NCBI GenBank assembly: GCA_028023455.1
Contig: JAQFVV010012405.1
Span: forward strand, 3,413,149 to 3,477,148
DNA length: 64,000 bases
Direction: 5' to 3'
Source: Epiperipatus broadwayi
Taxonomy: Eukaryota > Onychophora > Udeonychophora > Euonychophora > Peripatidae
The notes beneath the pieces were generated by a model, which made no database searches, was not told the DNA's origin, and saw only the letters and a list, made by a program, of their open reading frames with translations. The position numbers were made by a program, and so were the translations under genes. This document shows positions 34,701 through 47,280 of this stretch, one piece after another (within the stretch, counting starts at the first letter, position 1; each line of letters begins with the position of its first letter).

Positions 34701-36443
34701 AAATAATAATATGAATATTTACAATTTGTTAAGAAGTAATTGTAAAAGAGAGAGAAAAGTATAAGATAGAATAAATATTTTCTTTTATTCTCTTCAGTAA
34801 TTTTATTTTCCAGGTTCAATTTTGTATTAAGAGAAACATTTTTTTTCTTCAGTAAATTATTGAAAATTTTTACTTTTAACTTTAACAAAAAAAAATTCTG
34901 ATAAGAGAGATGAATAAACAAAATATTTTCAAAAGAAAGAGGAAATGATTTTAACATTTTGTTAAGAAATTTTGTTTTAATTAAATAAAGTTGTTTTTCC
35001 TTCTCTCTTTATCTCTTTCCAAAACTAAAGGCAATGTTTTTCAAATCAATGGATATTTAAAAGATATCTTGTTTTCTGGTATAAGAGAATAACAACTGTA
35101 GGGGAAATTTTTCTTAAGTTTGGATTTTTTTAATTAAAAAAAGCAGAGAAATAACTAAACAACCTTTTTGTAAAAATAGATACATTTGATCAGGATATAA
35201 TGTGAGCATGTTTGAAATAATATGTTGTGGCAGATTAGACCAATAAACATGAGGTTCTTGTGAGGAGAACTCTTTCTTGATTCTGCTGTTGAAGAAAACA
35301 GTAGCAGAAGTTCAGTTGTAAAGAGCCTAGTGAAAAAGAGTTATGTAGGCTGAAGTAAGACTCATTTCACTACAAATAAAAAACGTTTTTGCAATGGGTT
35401 TGAAGAATATCATGTGCTAAAATTTAACTAGAGGCTGAACATTATCAAACCTCACAATGTAATTTCTTCACTAAAGAAAACTTTGTCTCCATCCAAGCAC
35501 ATGACTGTCTATGTGTTAGCAGATCGAAAAATTAGTTGATTGGGAAAACGGTTAAATTCATTATGTACCTTAGCCTGATCTGCAAGTTATATTGAAGAAA
35601 AGAGAATAGATTCATCCTGTATGAAACCTGTAAATATTCTATTATAAAAATGAGAAACTTGACTGTGTATATTACTCTTGTTATATTGTTATTGGAGAAG
35701 CCTACAAGAAGAAGAACGAACAAGGGGAAAAAGTGAAAATTACATATATGAAAGAAGGTCTCAAAGAAAAACAAATCCATGGTAAAAATATATTTGAATG
35801 TGCACATTATATTTACATTTATAGATATTTTTAAATAAGTAATGATTAATGTAATGAATAAATTTATTAATATCTTTTTCATTGAAACATGTTTTTATCT
35901 TTATTTTATTTCTCTTCCAAAATTTAATTCTATAGGACCTTTTCATTCTCTAAGAAAAGGGAAAGAGGGTTTTCATGCTAATTGGAATTTTTTATTTTTA
36001 AAATATTGTTTTGCAAGTTTAATCATTGAAGGGAGAAACAATTCTGTTTAAAATTAATGTTGGTTAATTGAATTAGTAAGAGCTCAACAAGTTAATATTA
36101 CTGATTATGTGAAATTTTATATTTTGTTGAAAAATGTATTTAAGTTGGAATTGTCATATTTTTTTTCATAGCATTTAGTACTACCAATAATTTTGGTATC
36201 TATATAAAAGTCGAAATAAAATCGTATGAGCATTAAATGTTTGTTCATGGTATTAGATTTGATCTGAGTATGGAAAAAGTCTTTAAAATTTACTACTTTT
36301 TTAAATTATGTAAAACTGATTTTATTATAAAGAAAAATTTGTTTTAAAAAGAAAACATTTTAAAGTCTTACTAACTTATAATAAGTCAGTATATATTTGT
36401 TTATATATGAATGAAAGTATATACTTATAATTATGTATTTTAG
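31710..36443. other. AT-rich, probably intronic
   Basis: No gene recognised. It lies upstream of the SCAPER exon in the same transcription direction and is probably intron. It contains an imperfect hairpin at 32068-32140; very AT-rich at 33200-34700. Confidence 0.5.
32068..32140. repeat. Imperfect hairpin, about 31-bp arms
   Basis: The left arm (32068-32099) and right arm (32109-32140) are reverse complements with a few mismatches, separated by AGCTTTTGA. Confidence 0.75.
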
Positions 36444-36593
36444 AGTTGTCTTGGTGAAGAAGGTGTTTCACTTCAATTCCGGCATATTGCAAGTTATTTG
36501 CTATGGTATTTATCACATTGGAATAATGAAGAATTGCTTCATGAAGTCATTCTTATTGTTGGTTATTTTACTATTTTAAATCCTGATAATCAG
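36444..36593 (+). CDS. SCAPER: Exon of a SCAPER orthologue (C-terminal region)
   Basis: A 150-bp open segment (50 codons, phase 0 at both ends) follows a 3' splice site (TTATGTATTTTAG) and is followed by a consensus 5' splice site (CAG|GTAAGA). Key pieces of the translation are SCLGEEGVSLQFRHIASYLL, LLHEVILIVGYF and NPDNQ. I recognise the RHIASYLxWYxSH..LLHEVI..VGYF..xPDNQ pattern from the C-terminal part of vertebrate SCAPER, an ER-associated protein that binds cyclin A/CDK2 and is also implicated in mRNA decay and cilia. The identification is from memory of the family. The next and previous exons are not visible here, so the flanking introns are long. The acceptor could be two bases further on (second AG). 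Confidence 0.8.
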
Positions 36594-38450
36594 GTAAGAA
36601 TTAAATCACATCATTTTTTATTCATAATACATATTTTATTTATATAATGTTTCCAGTTATATTAATTTAATAGGAATTTGGAGCAGAGGTTGTTGTAAAA
36701 TTGCAAGCAATTGTTTGGTGCTATGTGTTCCTTAGGACTGCAGTTTACAAAATCTGACTAATAAACACACAAAATCATAATGTGATATGTATATATAATT
36801 TTTAACAAAAAATAAACCATCCATATTTGTTTGCTTTTAAAGATTAAAATTTTGAAAATATTAAAAGAGAATTAGCAATAATAAATGCACTATCCTAAAC
36901 ATACTCACGATTTGAAGTTCAAATGCGAGATTGGTGGAATTTGGAATTTTTCTCAGGTTGCAAACTGTCCTAGATTTTTTTTTAAGTATTTGACTCATAG
37001 ATAACTAGTTCAATAATTTGCCACTTAATGGTATCTTCCTATTTCACTAATTATTCAATAATTAGTCAGTTAACGGTATTTATCTATCTTTATATGTAGA
37101 TTAAAACAAATTAAAATCTTTTCACTTTCACTATTTAGAAATTGAAAAGATTGGGATGTAAAAATATAAACATTCAATTGATTGGTTTACTACTTAAGAA
37201 TTTCTACGAAAATTTCACACTAGAATTGAAAAAGCTTAGCTGTGGTCCATGAGTCTTGAGTTTTAGAATCGGCTACTTTGCCATTACACTAAACCACGTG
37301 TTAATCTAATGAGAAATCCCTTCATTCAGTATTTCCATTTGGCAGGATATTGTAGATGCTGGCTTAAAAGTTATTTTTTTTGTTCGAAACAAAGGTAACT
37401 ATTTTAAAACTCATTTATTCATAAATGTTTACTAATCTCATTAAAAATTATTTATGACATACTACTACAGTTTTTTTTGTTTTTATTGAAAGCTAGATAG
37501 CAAAGTATCTGAATTCAAATTTTTTTTAACTAATATTAACCAAGAAAGAAAGCAAAAAAGCTTTGCAAACACACATTAATTAAATCTGACTCAGGGTGTA
37601 AAATTTTAATGAGGACGATCGGTATGGCAGTGATATTGTTAAGCAAAAGGATGCATGCAACTTTTTTATTTGATTTTATTATTAAAAAGTAATATCTATT
37701 ACAGGCTTTTCATGAGGCATGCAATTTTTGTAACTTGGCTAACCATCTCATATTAATTTTTAAATAAGTATCTAACTATCACTAGCTAAAGATTTAGATC
37801 AATGAAGGAAAATTTCTCAAATCCTCATCATCCAGAAATTGTAAGCCTTCACCACATTGTTCCACTATGAGGTGTTTTTGGAGAGGCTTTTGCCTTACAC
37901 TAAATTATGTATTTAAATTTTCCTCTTTTTTTATATCTATTACAAAAAAAAAAAATGTAAAATGCTTTATTCACTTTTTTAAATCAATTTTGCTATCATT
38001 TCTTTTTAGTGAAACTGTTAAGATTTGTATTCAAATCTTAGTTTCACCTTAGTTCTGTCATCATTCTACATCTCGCCCCTTTTAGTATGGGTTTACATGG
38101 ATTCTGACCTTGAATATCGGATTAATGCGTAATAATATACAATATCTGTAAATTGTTTAAATAAATAAAAAATTTTATATATGCGCCCATACTCCGATAA
38201 GCTTATTTAAAAATAATGCATTGCAAGGTATTATTAAATTGCCGTGCGTAAGTTGTATAAAGTTAAATAATCCTATTAATTATTCTGATAGGTTTAAATA
38301 ATATTTTAAATTATAAAAAAAAATCAATAATTATATTTTAAAACGTAAACATATTATTATTTAGGTCAGGTCCAGGTAATACTTAAATTATGAAAATAAA
38401 TACTGTAATTCTCAATTAAAATAAAGATGTTTTTAAAATTCCCCTGCTAA
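36594..38450. other. Probable SCAPER intron sequence
   Basis: No further SCAPER exon recognised. A weak antisense tRNA-like patch lies near 37245-37310. Otherwise AT-rich. Confidence 0.45.
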
Positions 38451-39261
38451 TTAAAAGCAAGTCATAGCGGGAGGGGGAAAGAGATGACAGAGCTAAAAAG
38501 GTATTTTAAACATACAGAAACAAAGAAAAAGGTTTGTTAAAAACAACTTTTATAAATTACATCATGTAAAAGGTAAAATTTAAAAAGTGATCAGATTGAA
38601 ATTCCAACCTGTATAACTAATGCATCCATGACCTAAAGGGATGTATGGCACAGACCTGAGAGACAGCTGCATGGATGACGTATTGCTCGATGGATCCCAG
38701 AGATAAGGAAAAAGAGAATAAATAGATAATTGATTGTTAAAGTAATCAATGAAAGGCTAGAACTAGAAACGTTAATTCCAATTATGCTGTTTATTGTATT
38801 TCTTGCGATCCAAAATTTATATCTAGCAATGTGCCAAGAGTAGGTGCCATGCGATGCTCCACTGGACTGATGGCTATACAATATTAAAATTCCCACGAAA
38901 ATGTGATAAACCTAGAATTCTGCTACTTCTGTCGAATAAATCTTCTCCTAAATGTAACTGCCATTGAACCAGGAAACTTGGACTCTCCAAACAGTGTGCA
39001 CACTTAAATGAACTAAAGGTAACATGATACCCAAGAATGAAAATTGTTTTGGAACTCTAATTGAACTCTATAATTCTAATATATCAATTTCATTTTTCAA
39101 TTTCTACTATTATGTAATTCTAAAATTAAATATATATATAACTTTATGTAATAATACTATTTTATAATGAACCTTGTAAATTACTCTATCTATCATTATT
39201 CTACTTGGGTATTCAAATTTTATTGTATTTGTTAAGATTATATTTCATGCCCACGTGGTTT

Positions 39262-39361
39262 CCGAGCTGACGTTTTTTTATATAATTCGCAGAAGGGTTA
39301 CCCTTTTCTGCGACTTAATATCATAACAGTAAATCATATCGGTTAATAGATTTCAGCTCGG
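39262..39361. repeat. Nested inverted repeat
   Basis: CCGAGCTGA (39262-39270) pairs with TCAGCTCGG (39353-39361). Inside it, CGCAGAAGGG (39288-39297) pairs with CCCTTTTCTGCG (39301-39312) with a small bulge. Confidence 0.7.
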
Positions 39362-39714
39362 GAATCATATAATATTTTTAATCTGTTTTATAAAGATGAG
39401 ATCTATATTATTAGTTAGTGTATTTGTTAATGGGCTATCATTCATGTTAGGTTAGTTAGATCTTAAATAAAGCTATAATGTTAAGAAGGAAAGGGGGGTT
39501 TTAATGACAGTAAATTAAATGCTAGTCGTGTAGAGATTGGGGATAGATTTTATTATCTTGCCAGGCATAGAATAAATAAATACGTTTGCATTAGAGTTGT
39601 GAACTGCGCTAGTCATTGATACATGAATTTTCATATCGCAGAAATGTAAAAGAGGTACTGTAAATGTTTTTCTCTCACACTTAAGGAGCATACAAAATAT
39701 ATAATAGCACAGGA

Positions 39715-39954
39715 ACCTTGTCACGCGGTCGGGGATGGAAAGGCTAAGACTTCGTACCGATACCACGCTCGTGACCACTCGTAAGGGCTCCAACCCGATG
39801 TTTGGCCGACCCTTTTTCTATTCCAATAGTAATTACCTTGTCATGCGATCGCGGATGGAAAGGCTACGACCTCATACTGATACCGCGCTTGTGACATACC
39901 TACAGGGCTCCGATCTGACGTTTGATCACCCCACCAGCCTCCAACATTTTTTCT
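39715..39954. repeat. 120-bp direct repeat, two copies
   Basis: ACCTTGTCA starts at 39715 and 39835. Both copies contain GGATGGAAAGGCTA and GATAC(C)..CGC(T) segments. The plus strand has an open frame across both in which a segment starting MERLR recurs at a 40-codon spacing. I cannot tell whether it is coding. Confidence 0.8.
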
Positions 39955-40814
39955 GCGATTATCCTTTTAGAAAGCCGATTCTCTTATAGCTCGGCAGTAT
40001 CCATGCTACCGCAGGTCGCTTTAATAATAATTATAAAGTTTATGCTGGGTCTAACTCCACTCCTCCACATCTGTTAATCTTTAGTAAATTATTAGAATAG
40101 ATATCAATATTATAAAGTAAATGGGATGATAGCTTTGAGAACGAATGCACTCCTCATTAAGATATCATAGCGTGTCTCGTCACATTCGCCACTTAAACAT
40201 GAGGCATGAGATGTAATTTATATTGATATCCAGGTAGCATAATATATTTACCTATGTAAATTAACCACAATTAAATATTTAAATTATCTATATCCATGTC
40301 TGTGTCTGCTTAATTTAGATAATAATTAGTATCACTCATATCAATGAATAGTAGAATATAGTAGTAGTCTGTAAGGTGAAACCATTAGTTAGAGTCTCTT
40401 GTTTACCTGACCACCGGGCCTAGAAAATAATGCTATTGTTAGGGTAGATGCTTTGTCATGTGGGTTTTGTTGTGAATAAAACTACTAGGTTCGAATACGG
40501 TATCACAGGCCCTGAACCCACCTGTTATGCCGCCATTCGAACGTGGTGGTGGAAATTTGCAGCATGTTAACAAGGCGTACAAAATCTTATCGTTACATTA
40601 GATCCTAATCTATTTTTATATTTTGTTTATTAAATTAGAAAATGTTATACATTTTCATACAATAAAAACGATGACTCACGTTCTGTATTTTTCTTTAATA
40701 TAAACATATTTTTTTGTTTAGTATGTATGTTAAATATTCAATAAATTTTGCTCATTAAATAATTTTAGAGTAATGATATGTTTAATACATGCATTGATTA
40801 AAAATTTAAATCAT

Positions 40815-42790
40815 ATCATCATCATCATCACTGTCAACATCACCCCTGAACACTTTCTTATTTCATTCATCCATCGCACATGTTGTCCCTTTCTGGTCTT
40901 TTGCAATCTCTTGGAATCCAGTTTAACATTTCAGTTATCCATCTATTATCATCTCTTCTAGCAATATGTCCAGCCCAACTCCACTTTAGTCTTTAAGTTC
41001 TTTCAACAATATCAGTAATACCTGTTTGTTCTCTTATCCATATATTGCATTTTCAATCTCTTCTTGTTACTCATACCATGCATCTCTCCATAGTTCTTTG
41101 AGTGGTCTGAAGTCTCTGTATTGCCCTGCTATTAAGTGTCTAAGTCTCAGATTTATAAGTAAGAACTGGTAAAACACATTTATTAAAAACATCCATTTAA
41201 AACACATAGACATGTTTCCTTTTAATATTAAGTTATTTCTACCAGAAGCACTACAACCAAGTTTAATTCTACAATTAATTCCATCTATTATGTTTTCATC
41301 TGTAGTAATAATATGATCAAGGTATTTGTTCTAACTTATCATAATCAATCTTTATTTTCATCTTTTGAGAAAATCAATTGACCATTACTTTAGTCTTTTT
41401 AACATTTACCTTTAGTCTTATTTTCTTACTTTCATCTGATAACTCCTGCAATATGTCTGAAAGCTCTAAAGCATTATTTGTGAAAACAACTACATCATCT
41501 GCAAAATATAAATGTTTTAAATAATCACCATTTACTTTTATTCTTTTAGCTTCCCATTTGCATCCACAAAATACTTCTTGCAAGCATTGTTGCAAAAACG
41601 TTTTGGAGATGTGGGGTCACTCTCTTTTATACTCTTCTCAGTGTTAACCTTCCTAGTATCATTATGTAATCTAATTGCTGCTTTAGCATTTTTATAAATA
41701 TTCTTCAGAAATATGACAATATCCGGTTTATACCTTGATGATCCAATGCTTTTAATCACTGAAGAAATACTTATAGAATCAAATGCCTTATCATAATCTA
41801 CAAATCCAAAGCATAATGACAATTCACATTTATTTGTCCTTTTTATAATTTCTATCAATACTTGAATCTGATATACTGTATTAAATCTCTTTTAAATCCT
41901 TCTTGTTCTCTTGGTTGGTAAAAATTCAATGTTCTCTGTAGATGAGTTGTAATTATCATGGTAAAAATTTTGTATAAAACTGATAAAAGGATGATAAAAC
42001 TGTAATTTCTAATGTCTTCTTTATCACATTTCTAAATATTAATACTGCATTCCTCCAATCATCTAGTACATCTTTATCATTTAGACATTTGGTATATAAC
42101 TTTGCCAATTTTTTTTCTCTTTCTTCATCTGCTTCTTCTAATATATCAATTAATAATTACATCATTACCTGAAGCTTTTTTGTCTTCAAAAATTTCATAG
42201 CATGTCTCACTTCTTCATTTAAAATTTTGAGCAATTCAAAAGATATAATAGATATAGGATGTACTTGTTTTTTATTATTATTATATAATTCATAATAGAA
42301 CTCTTCTACCCATTTCATGATGTCATCTCTATTTTTAGTCGTAGTTACACCTTTTCTTCTTATTGCAGATATGTTTCCTACCAATACCAAAATGTTGTTT
42401 TACACTATTGAGAACCCTTTTTTGAACCATTTAACAAAATTCAAGATATTCAATCATTTTTAATGCATCATATTTATATATCCTTATATTCCTTCTTTTC
42501 ATCATAAATTTTTTAGTCTCAGTAGAAATGTTATTGGTCAATTGCTGCTTTTTTTTATCAGCTGTCTTTGTTGCAGTTTTTTAAAACTGTATCAGTTATT
42601 TTTTATTAATTTCATTGAAAATCTGAATCATGTTCGAAATCTATTAATACTTGAAACTGATTTTCAAGGTCTAATTTAAATTCATTACAATATTTCTGAA
42701 GATTAGAAATATCAACTGTAAATTTTGATGACTTTATTGACTTTTTACTTCTTCACTGTAAGATCAAACAACACCATAGTCTTTCTTCTC
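40815..42790 (-). mobile_element. RTE-clade LINE (copy B): reverse transcriptase part
   Basis: Minus-strand frames carry RTE-type reverse transcriptase pieces: linker (42390-42157, ISFELLKILNEEVRHAM), palm motif A region (41858-41538, GFVDYDKAFDS) and the FADD box with thumb (41595-41374, YFADDVVVFTNNALEL). Below 41300 is the conserved C-terminal part, recognisable in translation as ..LNWIPRDCKRP. The 3' end has an ATC-repeat tail near 40818. Frameshifts and stops make it dead. It is homologous along its length to copy A at 6905-9230. RTE elements are abundant in many invertebrates, including octopus. Confidence 0.85.
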
Positions 42791-42889
42791 AGTTGCTTGA
42801 TAAGACAGAATGAATGTATGGGTGAATAAAATAAATTTTGTAATAGATATATAGAATCATGACAGACAAAAATAAATAATGGCCCTTGT

Positions 42890-43740
42890 TTCCAGGGGGG
42901 CTGTAAATTCACCAGCCAAGGCAGTGGTTGGTGGCCAATGGTGGAGGGTGCTAAGAATTCACTGATTGTGGATCCAGGCTACCATTTGATGATGACTTTT
43001 TATTTAGGAACTTAAAACTGAAGATCATTTTCAAGTGAAGGAATATTGCAAGAATTGGAGAACTGTTTTATATTAAATAGGACATTATTAGAATAAAGGG
43101 TGACAAGACAATTGATTTAAAAAGTGGACATGTACTCTACTACAAAGGCACAAATATTGGAAATACAGGTGGAGTAGGATTCATTATAAATAAAAAGTGG
43201 AAGAACAACATTGTGAAGATTGATGGTGTATTAAACAGAGTGCCATGATAGTTATTCAACTTAATAATAGATATCAAATGCAGATATTTCGAGTTTATGC
43301 TTCAACAAGTTTTCATAATGATGAAGTAGTAGAAATTTTTATATGGATGTACAAAAGACTTTTGATCAGACTAAACAACATTTAAAATTCTTATAGGCGA
43401 TTTTAATGTTAGAATTGTTTATAAAATTTGTTATGTTTATAGAAATGATAGAGGACATAGACTTCTGGAGTTTGCAGAAAAAGAAAAACTTTATATTATG
43501 GATTTTTTTTTATTTTGAGAAAAATATTAAAAGGAAATGGACGTAGAAGCATCCAAATGAAGGTATAGCAGAATTGGATTATATTTTGACTAATAGAAAA
43601 TACATATTCAAGATTGTAATGTACTTAATAAATTCAACACAAGAAGTGATGATCGATTTGTAAGATGTAAGATACATATTAATACAAAACTAGAGACAAA
43701 AATTATTAAAAATCTGTATATATTACAATAAATGAAATTA
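42890..43740 (+). mobile_element. RTE endonuclease part, inverted relative to its RT
   Basis: Plus-strand translation with a few stops and shifts gives an apurinic-type endonuclease of RTE elements: GHVLYYKGTNIGNTGGVGFI near 43120-43190, RYQMQIFRVYAST near 43270, FLIGDFNVRI near 43390-43420, and a decayed C-terminal end to about 43740. The matching reverse transcriptase lies immediately to the left on the opposite strand. The two halves together cover the normal RTE ORF without obvious overlap, so this looks like one insertion with its 5' part inverted. Confidence 0.78.
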
Positions 43741-44358
43741 TTAGTGACTTTGGAATGATTGGGCTTTTTCTGATGCATTGAACATTTTTTTCAGTCTAGA
43801 ATGAATATCTAGATACAAGAATTTTTTGTGATACCATATGTGTAAATCAAATATGTAAGAATTGAATGTTTTATTACTATTTTCTGGAGAAAATCTTCTG
43901 ATATCTATTTTCAAGTATAATGGTTCTACATTGTGAACATATGGTTTTGGATAGTTTTTTTTATATGTAGCACAAAGATAGTTTGCTATGATTTGCCTTT
44001 TACATTTCTTAGAGAAATGAAAATTTTAGCAGATAAAAAAGGGTGGAATATATTTAAAGGTTTAAGTTATAATGCTATACCAGTTTCAAATATTAAAGAT
44101 GTAATTATAGTAACTTCTTTTTTCAAACATCATTTAATGTAAATATTGATAAAACACTGTATAGTTGTTTGATGAATTTAGATTTCTAGATTTATTAAAA
44201 AAATAATTGTCATAAATAATCTATATCATTCTTGACCATGCAAAACTTGGATATGTAACAAGGTTATTTTGAGTACAACATTGTTTAATTTCACAATTTT
44301 AAATTCACATCTGAAAAACTAGATACCATTTCTGGAATAAATTTGTTAAAGTCTATCC
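43740..44358. other. AT-rich stretch, nothing recognised
   Basis: No supported feature. A 69-codon open frame at 43933-44142 has no motif and I do not call it a gene. Confidence 0.45.
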
Positions 44359-44366
44359 TCTTAGAA

Positions 44367-44616
44367 CAGTAATGGTGAACCTATGACCCGTGGTTCAGAC
44401 ACTGACCCACGCAGGATTTTTAAATGACCCATGTGTTGATTTTTATAAACTTATTTTTTATATCATAAAAGTGAGAACCAAAAAAAAGGTAGTTTTTAAT
44501 TGTCCTTCTTTTCCCCCTTTCCAAGTGACACCACTAACTTAGTGACCCATGAGCTTGTATTAAAAAAAATAATGAACAAAATTTGATCCATTTCCCCAAA
44601 AGATTCACCATCACTG
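44367..44616. mobile_element. hAT-type MITE, 250 bp
   Basis: The ends are inverted repeats: CAGTAATGGTGAACCTATGAC on the left, and the reverse complement of the right end reads CAGTGATGGTGAATCTTTTGG. CAG(T/G)G.TGG.GAA.CT is typical of hAT termini. It is flanked by 8-bp duplications TCTTAGAA (44359-44366) and TCCTAGAA (44617-44624), differing by one base. No transposase inside, so it is non-autonomous. Confidence 0.88.
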
Positions 44617-44624
44617 TCCTAGAA

Positions 44625-45845
44625 TGTAATAGAAATTTTTTCAGTTAGCTATTGCTCTATTTCATGGAGTATTGTTTTAACATAGAGATGAGACATGCTT
44701 TTTTTGCTTTATTAAATGTTTTTTCTTCAAGCATATACCTTTTAAGGCTTTATGCCAAAATGGTGAATATACACCTAGGAATCTAGTCAATGAATAAATG
44801 AGAGATGTCCGGACATAGCATTAATAGATGGTTACATGTCAATAATATTTCATTTTTTATATTTTCACATTAAAGTTTTAGGGATTGATCAGGATGTGTA
44901 TAAGATCAATCTAATATTATCTAAAATGATTAGCCTGAATTTTAAAAGCCTTGTAAGTTATCATTTGCTGTGTTAAAGAAATAGAAATGTTATAATTAAG
45001 AGAAGTATATATCACTTGAAAGTGGTAGCATTGTAATGATTTTGTCTTTTTAGAATAAAAATGTGGTGAGTAGTCAAAAATTATTGCAAGAAGAGTTGAA
45101 GTATTTTTGACAACCAGTGGTTTCACACTTTGATAATAACAATATTAATTTAATACTTTATTTCTAAGAAGTTATAAGGTCCCAGTTATGATCCATAGAT
45201 CTTGATATCCATAATTTGCCTCTCTATCACTATATGTAATCAAGAAGATAAGCTATATTTTTTTTCATAACAGATGAATAAATGACCCAAATGTTTTTGA
45301 TATGACATATTGAGAAAAGAAAAATATTTTTACAGCCAGAAATGTTAATTCATTGCAATTTCATCAACAGAACTATATTCTTAATTGGTACATGTTATAT
45401 ATTAGTGATAGTTTGATATTAAGTTTGGAAACATTGCCATTAAAAAATCAAGAAAAGTACATTTTTTGTTCATATAAGGAAAATTTAATTTAAAAAGAGA
45501 AAAAATCTTACATATATGAAATACAAGGATTGAAGCTAAAGCTTATCTTTTTTCCTTTTTAATTAATGAAAACCTTGACAATAATTACATTGAAATGTAA
45601 GCTGGAAAATGTATTTCCAATTTGAAGAAAGACTTGAGAAAGATGTGGAAAATATCATGAGTAAAGTATGTGCATGAAATCAAAGAATGTGACAGAACTT
45701 TGTTTATGCATTTAATCCTTAAATAAAATCTTCACGTTTTTCTGCTATCAAAATTTATTAATTATCTCTATTTGGGTTTTTTTTGTACCTTTCTGTTTAT
45801 TTATTTGAATACTGTTTTTCTTTCATAAAGCAAATTTTTATTATC
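44625..45845. other. AT-rich stretch, nothing recognised
   Basis: No supported feature. Confidence 0.45.
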
Positions 45846-45849
45846 TTTT

Positions 45850-47280
45850 ATTTCTTCATTTCAACAAAAATTTTATTAACAATAAATAGTGATTACATAC
45901 TAATAAAGGATAGATAAATGAATAAATTGTACAATAATATGATTGTATAATGTTCTATTTGTTATCTGGCTAGATTTTGTTATGAGAGTACAATTGTTAT
46001 ACTCTTATGTAGTTAGGTATAGTGATGAGATTCTAAGAACTTGATTAATGGAATAAGCATTTTTTATATAAACATGAATATTTTCTTTTAGAATTTCCTA
46101 TTCTATAATGCTGGGTAGGTGGGAGTTGATAATCAGGAAAAGGAAAGAGCAGTTAAAGACCAGGTGTCATCAAAGACTTTACTGGAGGCCAGGAGCTGGT
46201 CACGTTTCTTGATTTTTTTGAGCGTTTGATAAAACAATGGTATGATTTGTGGCGGGGGTAATTCCATGAGAGTTTTGCATCTCACTATCCATATGGAATA
46301 AAGGACAAAGGTAGAAAGCCTTATTATTGAAAAAAACCCATTATGAATGGCATTTTCAAGTGAGAAAATCATATCAGGTCTTATGTTGGAATTGATTATA
46401 ATTATATCTTTCAGTGTTTTAAGTCTTGGGCACCGGTGTATAATATGGTCTATGGTTTCATCTTCACGAGCACACAGACCACATATAGGGTCAATGCTGG
46501 TAAAACCTCTTCGGTGATAAAGGAACCAATTCGTGGGAAGCGCATTAAGATTTATTTTAATGATGAAGTCAAGGAATTTGGGTTCCAGACTCCATCTTTT
46601 AAAGTGTGAAATGAGTCTTTGGTTGGTTACTTTTAGGCTGGTTTTTATGGGGTGTTGATTATAGTTGATTATATTGTATGCTTCCCATAAGGTGATTTTT
46701 TTGTTAAGGTTAAAGGGCATTATTGGGTTATAAAGTTGTAGGTGGTCTATTAGGGAGGCTATCCATGAACTGGCAGAGGGCGGAGGACGATCTGTCGGTG
46801 TAATTTTTTTAATAATGTTGGAGTATCCACAGGAGAGGATCAGATTATGTAGAGTGTTGTGGGTTTTCTGTAAAATTATTGCTTGTATTGAGTGGAATGA
46901 CAGTCCATTGAACCTGCGTGGTCGTTGGATGCCTCGCAAGCTAATAGCAACTGTCCTTCCTCTCCAAAGAAGTTTGGTACATAATCGGTTGATTTTATTT
47001 TGAAACTGTTTAGACATTTTTACTAATGGAAGGTAATATGAGATTTTTGGCATTATGATCATATTGAGGAGGCCAACCTTTCCATATAATGAAAGGTATA
47101 CTCTAGAGAGTGACGTGGTGATGGCTTCAGTTGAATGGAGGATTGCATCTTGAATCTCTCTTGCCATTGCAGTTGGTGTTTTGAAGATTGGGAAACCTAG
47201 GTATCTTTGGAGTTTTGCAGAAAAGGGAGAGTTTCATTAGAATATGTTTAGGATTTCAATAAATTGCTTGATACTATTTT
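45850..47280 (-). mobile_element. 5'-truncated LINE, 3' half
   Basis: Same LINE group as the element at 1-4620. The 344-codon frame 47167-46133 covers the reverse transcriptase thumb through the C-terminal knuckle. Coding sequence continues upstream to about 47238 (TLPFSAKLQRYLGFPIFK), where a frame change and stops occur. The upstream palm is missing. The 3' UTR extends to about 45850, an AT-rich end without a clear tail. Confidence 0.85.
46133..47167 (-). pseudogene. LINE ORF2 C-terminal fragment (thumb and CCHC knuckle)
   Basis: 344 codons, open. Shows VYLSLYGKVGLLN and ITPTDRPPP as in the other LINEs here, then WSLEPKFLDFIIKINLNALP and the knuckle C-G-L-C-x8-H-x4-C (CGLCAREDETIDHIIHRC). 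The methionine at 47167 is an internal residue, since homology extends upstream. It lacks the endonuclease and the catalytic DD box, so it is a remnant despite the open frame. Confidence 0.85.

Larger units (their letters stand above)
38450..40620. other. GC-richer patch, probable old mobile element
   Basis: Base composition differs from the surroundings. It contains a nested hairpin (39262-39361), a 120-bp direct repeat (39715-39954) and small inverted repeats near 40520-40550 (GCCGCCATTCGAACGTGGTGG). No transposase or reverse transcriptase recognised, so the class is unknown. Confidence 0.4.

Noticed and set aside
35532-36051. Overlapping open frames of 61-116 codons on both strands
   Set aside because: AT-rich low-complexity translations (I/F/N/K/Y) with no motif; expected by chance in an intron.
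37345-37396. Second SCAPER-like exon (AG before GATATTGTAGATG, GTAACT after)
   Set aside because: Only 17 codons, and the translation does not resemble any SCAPER segment I know.
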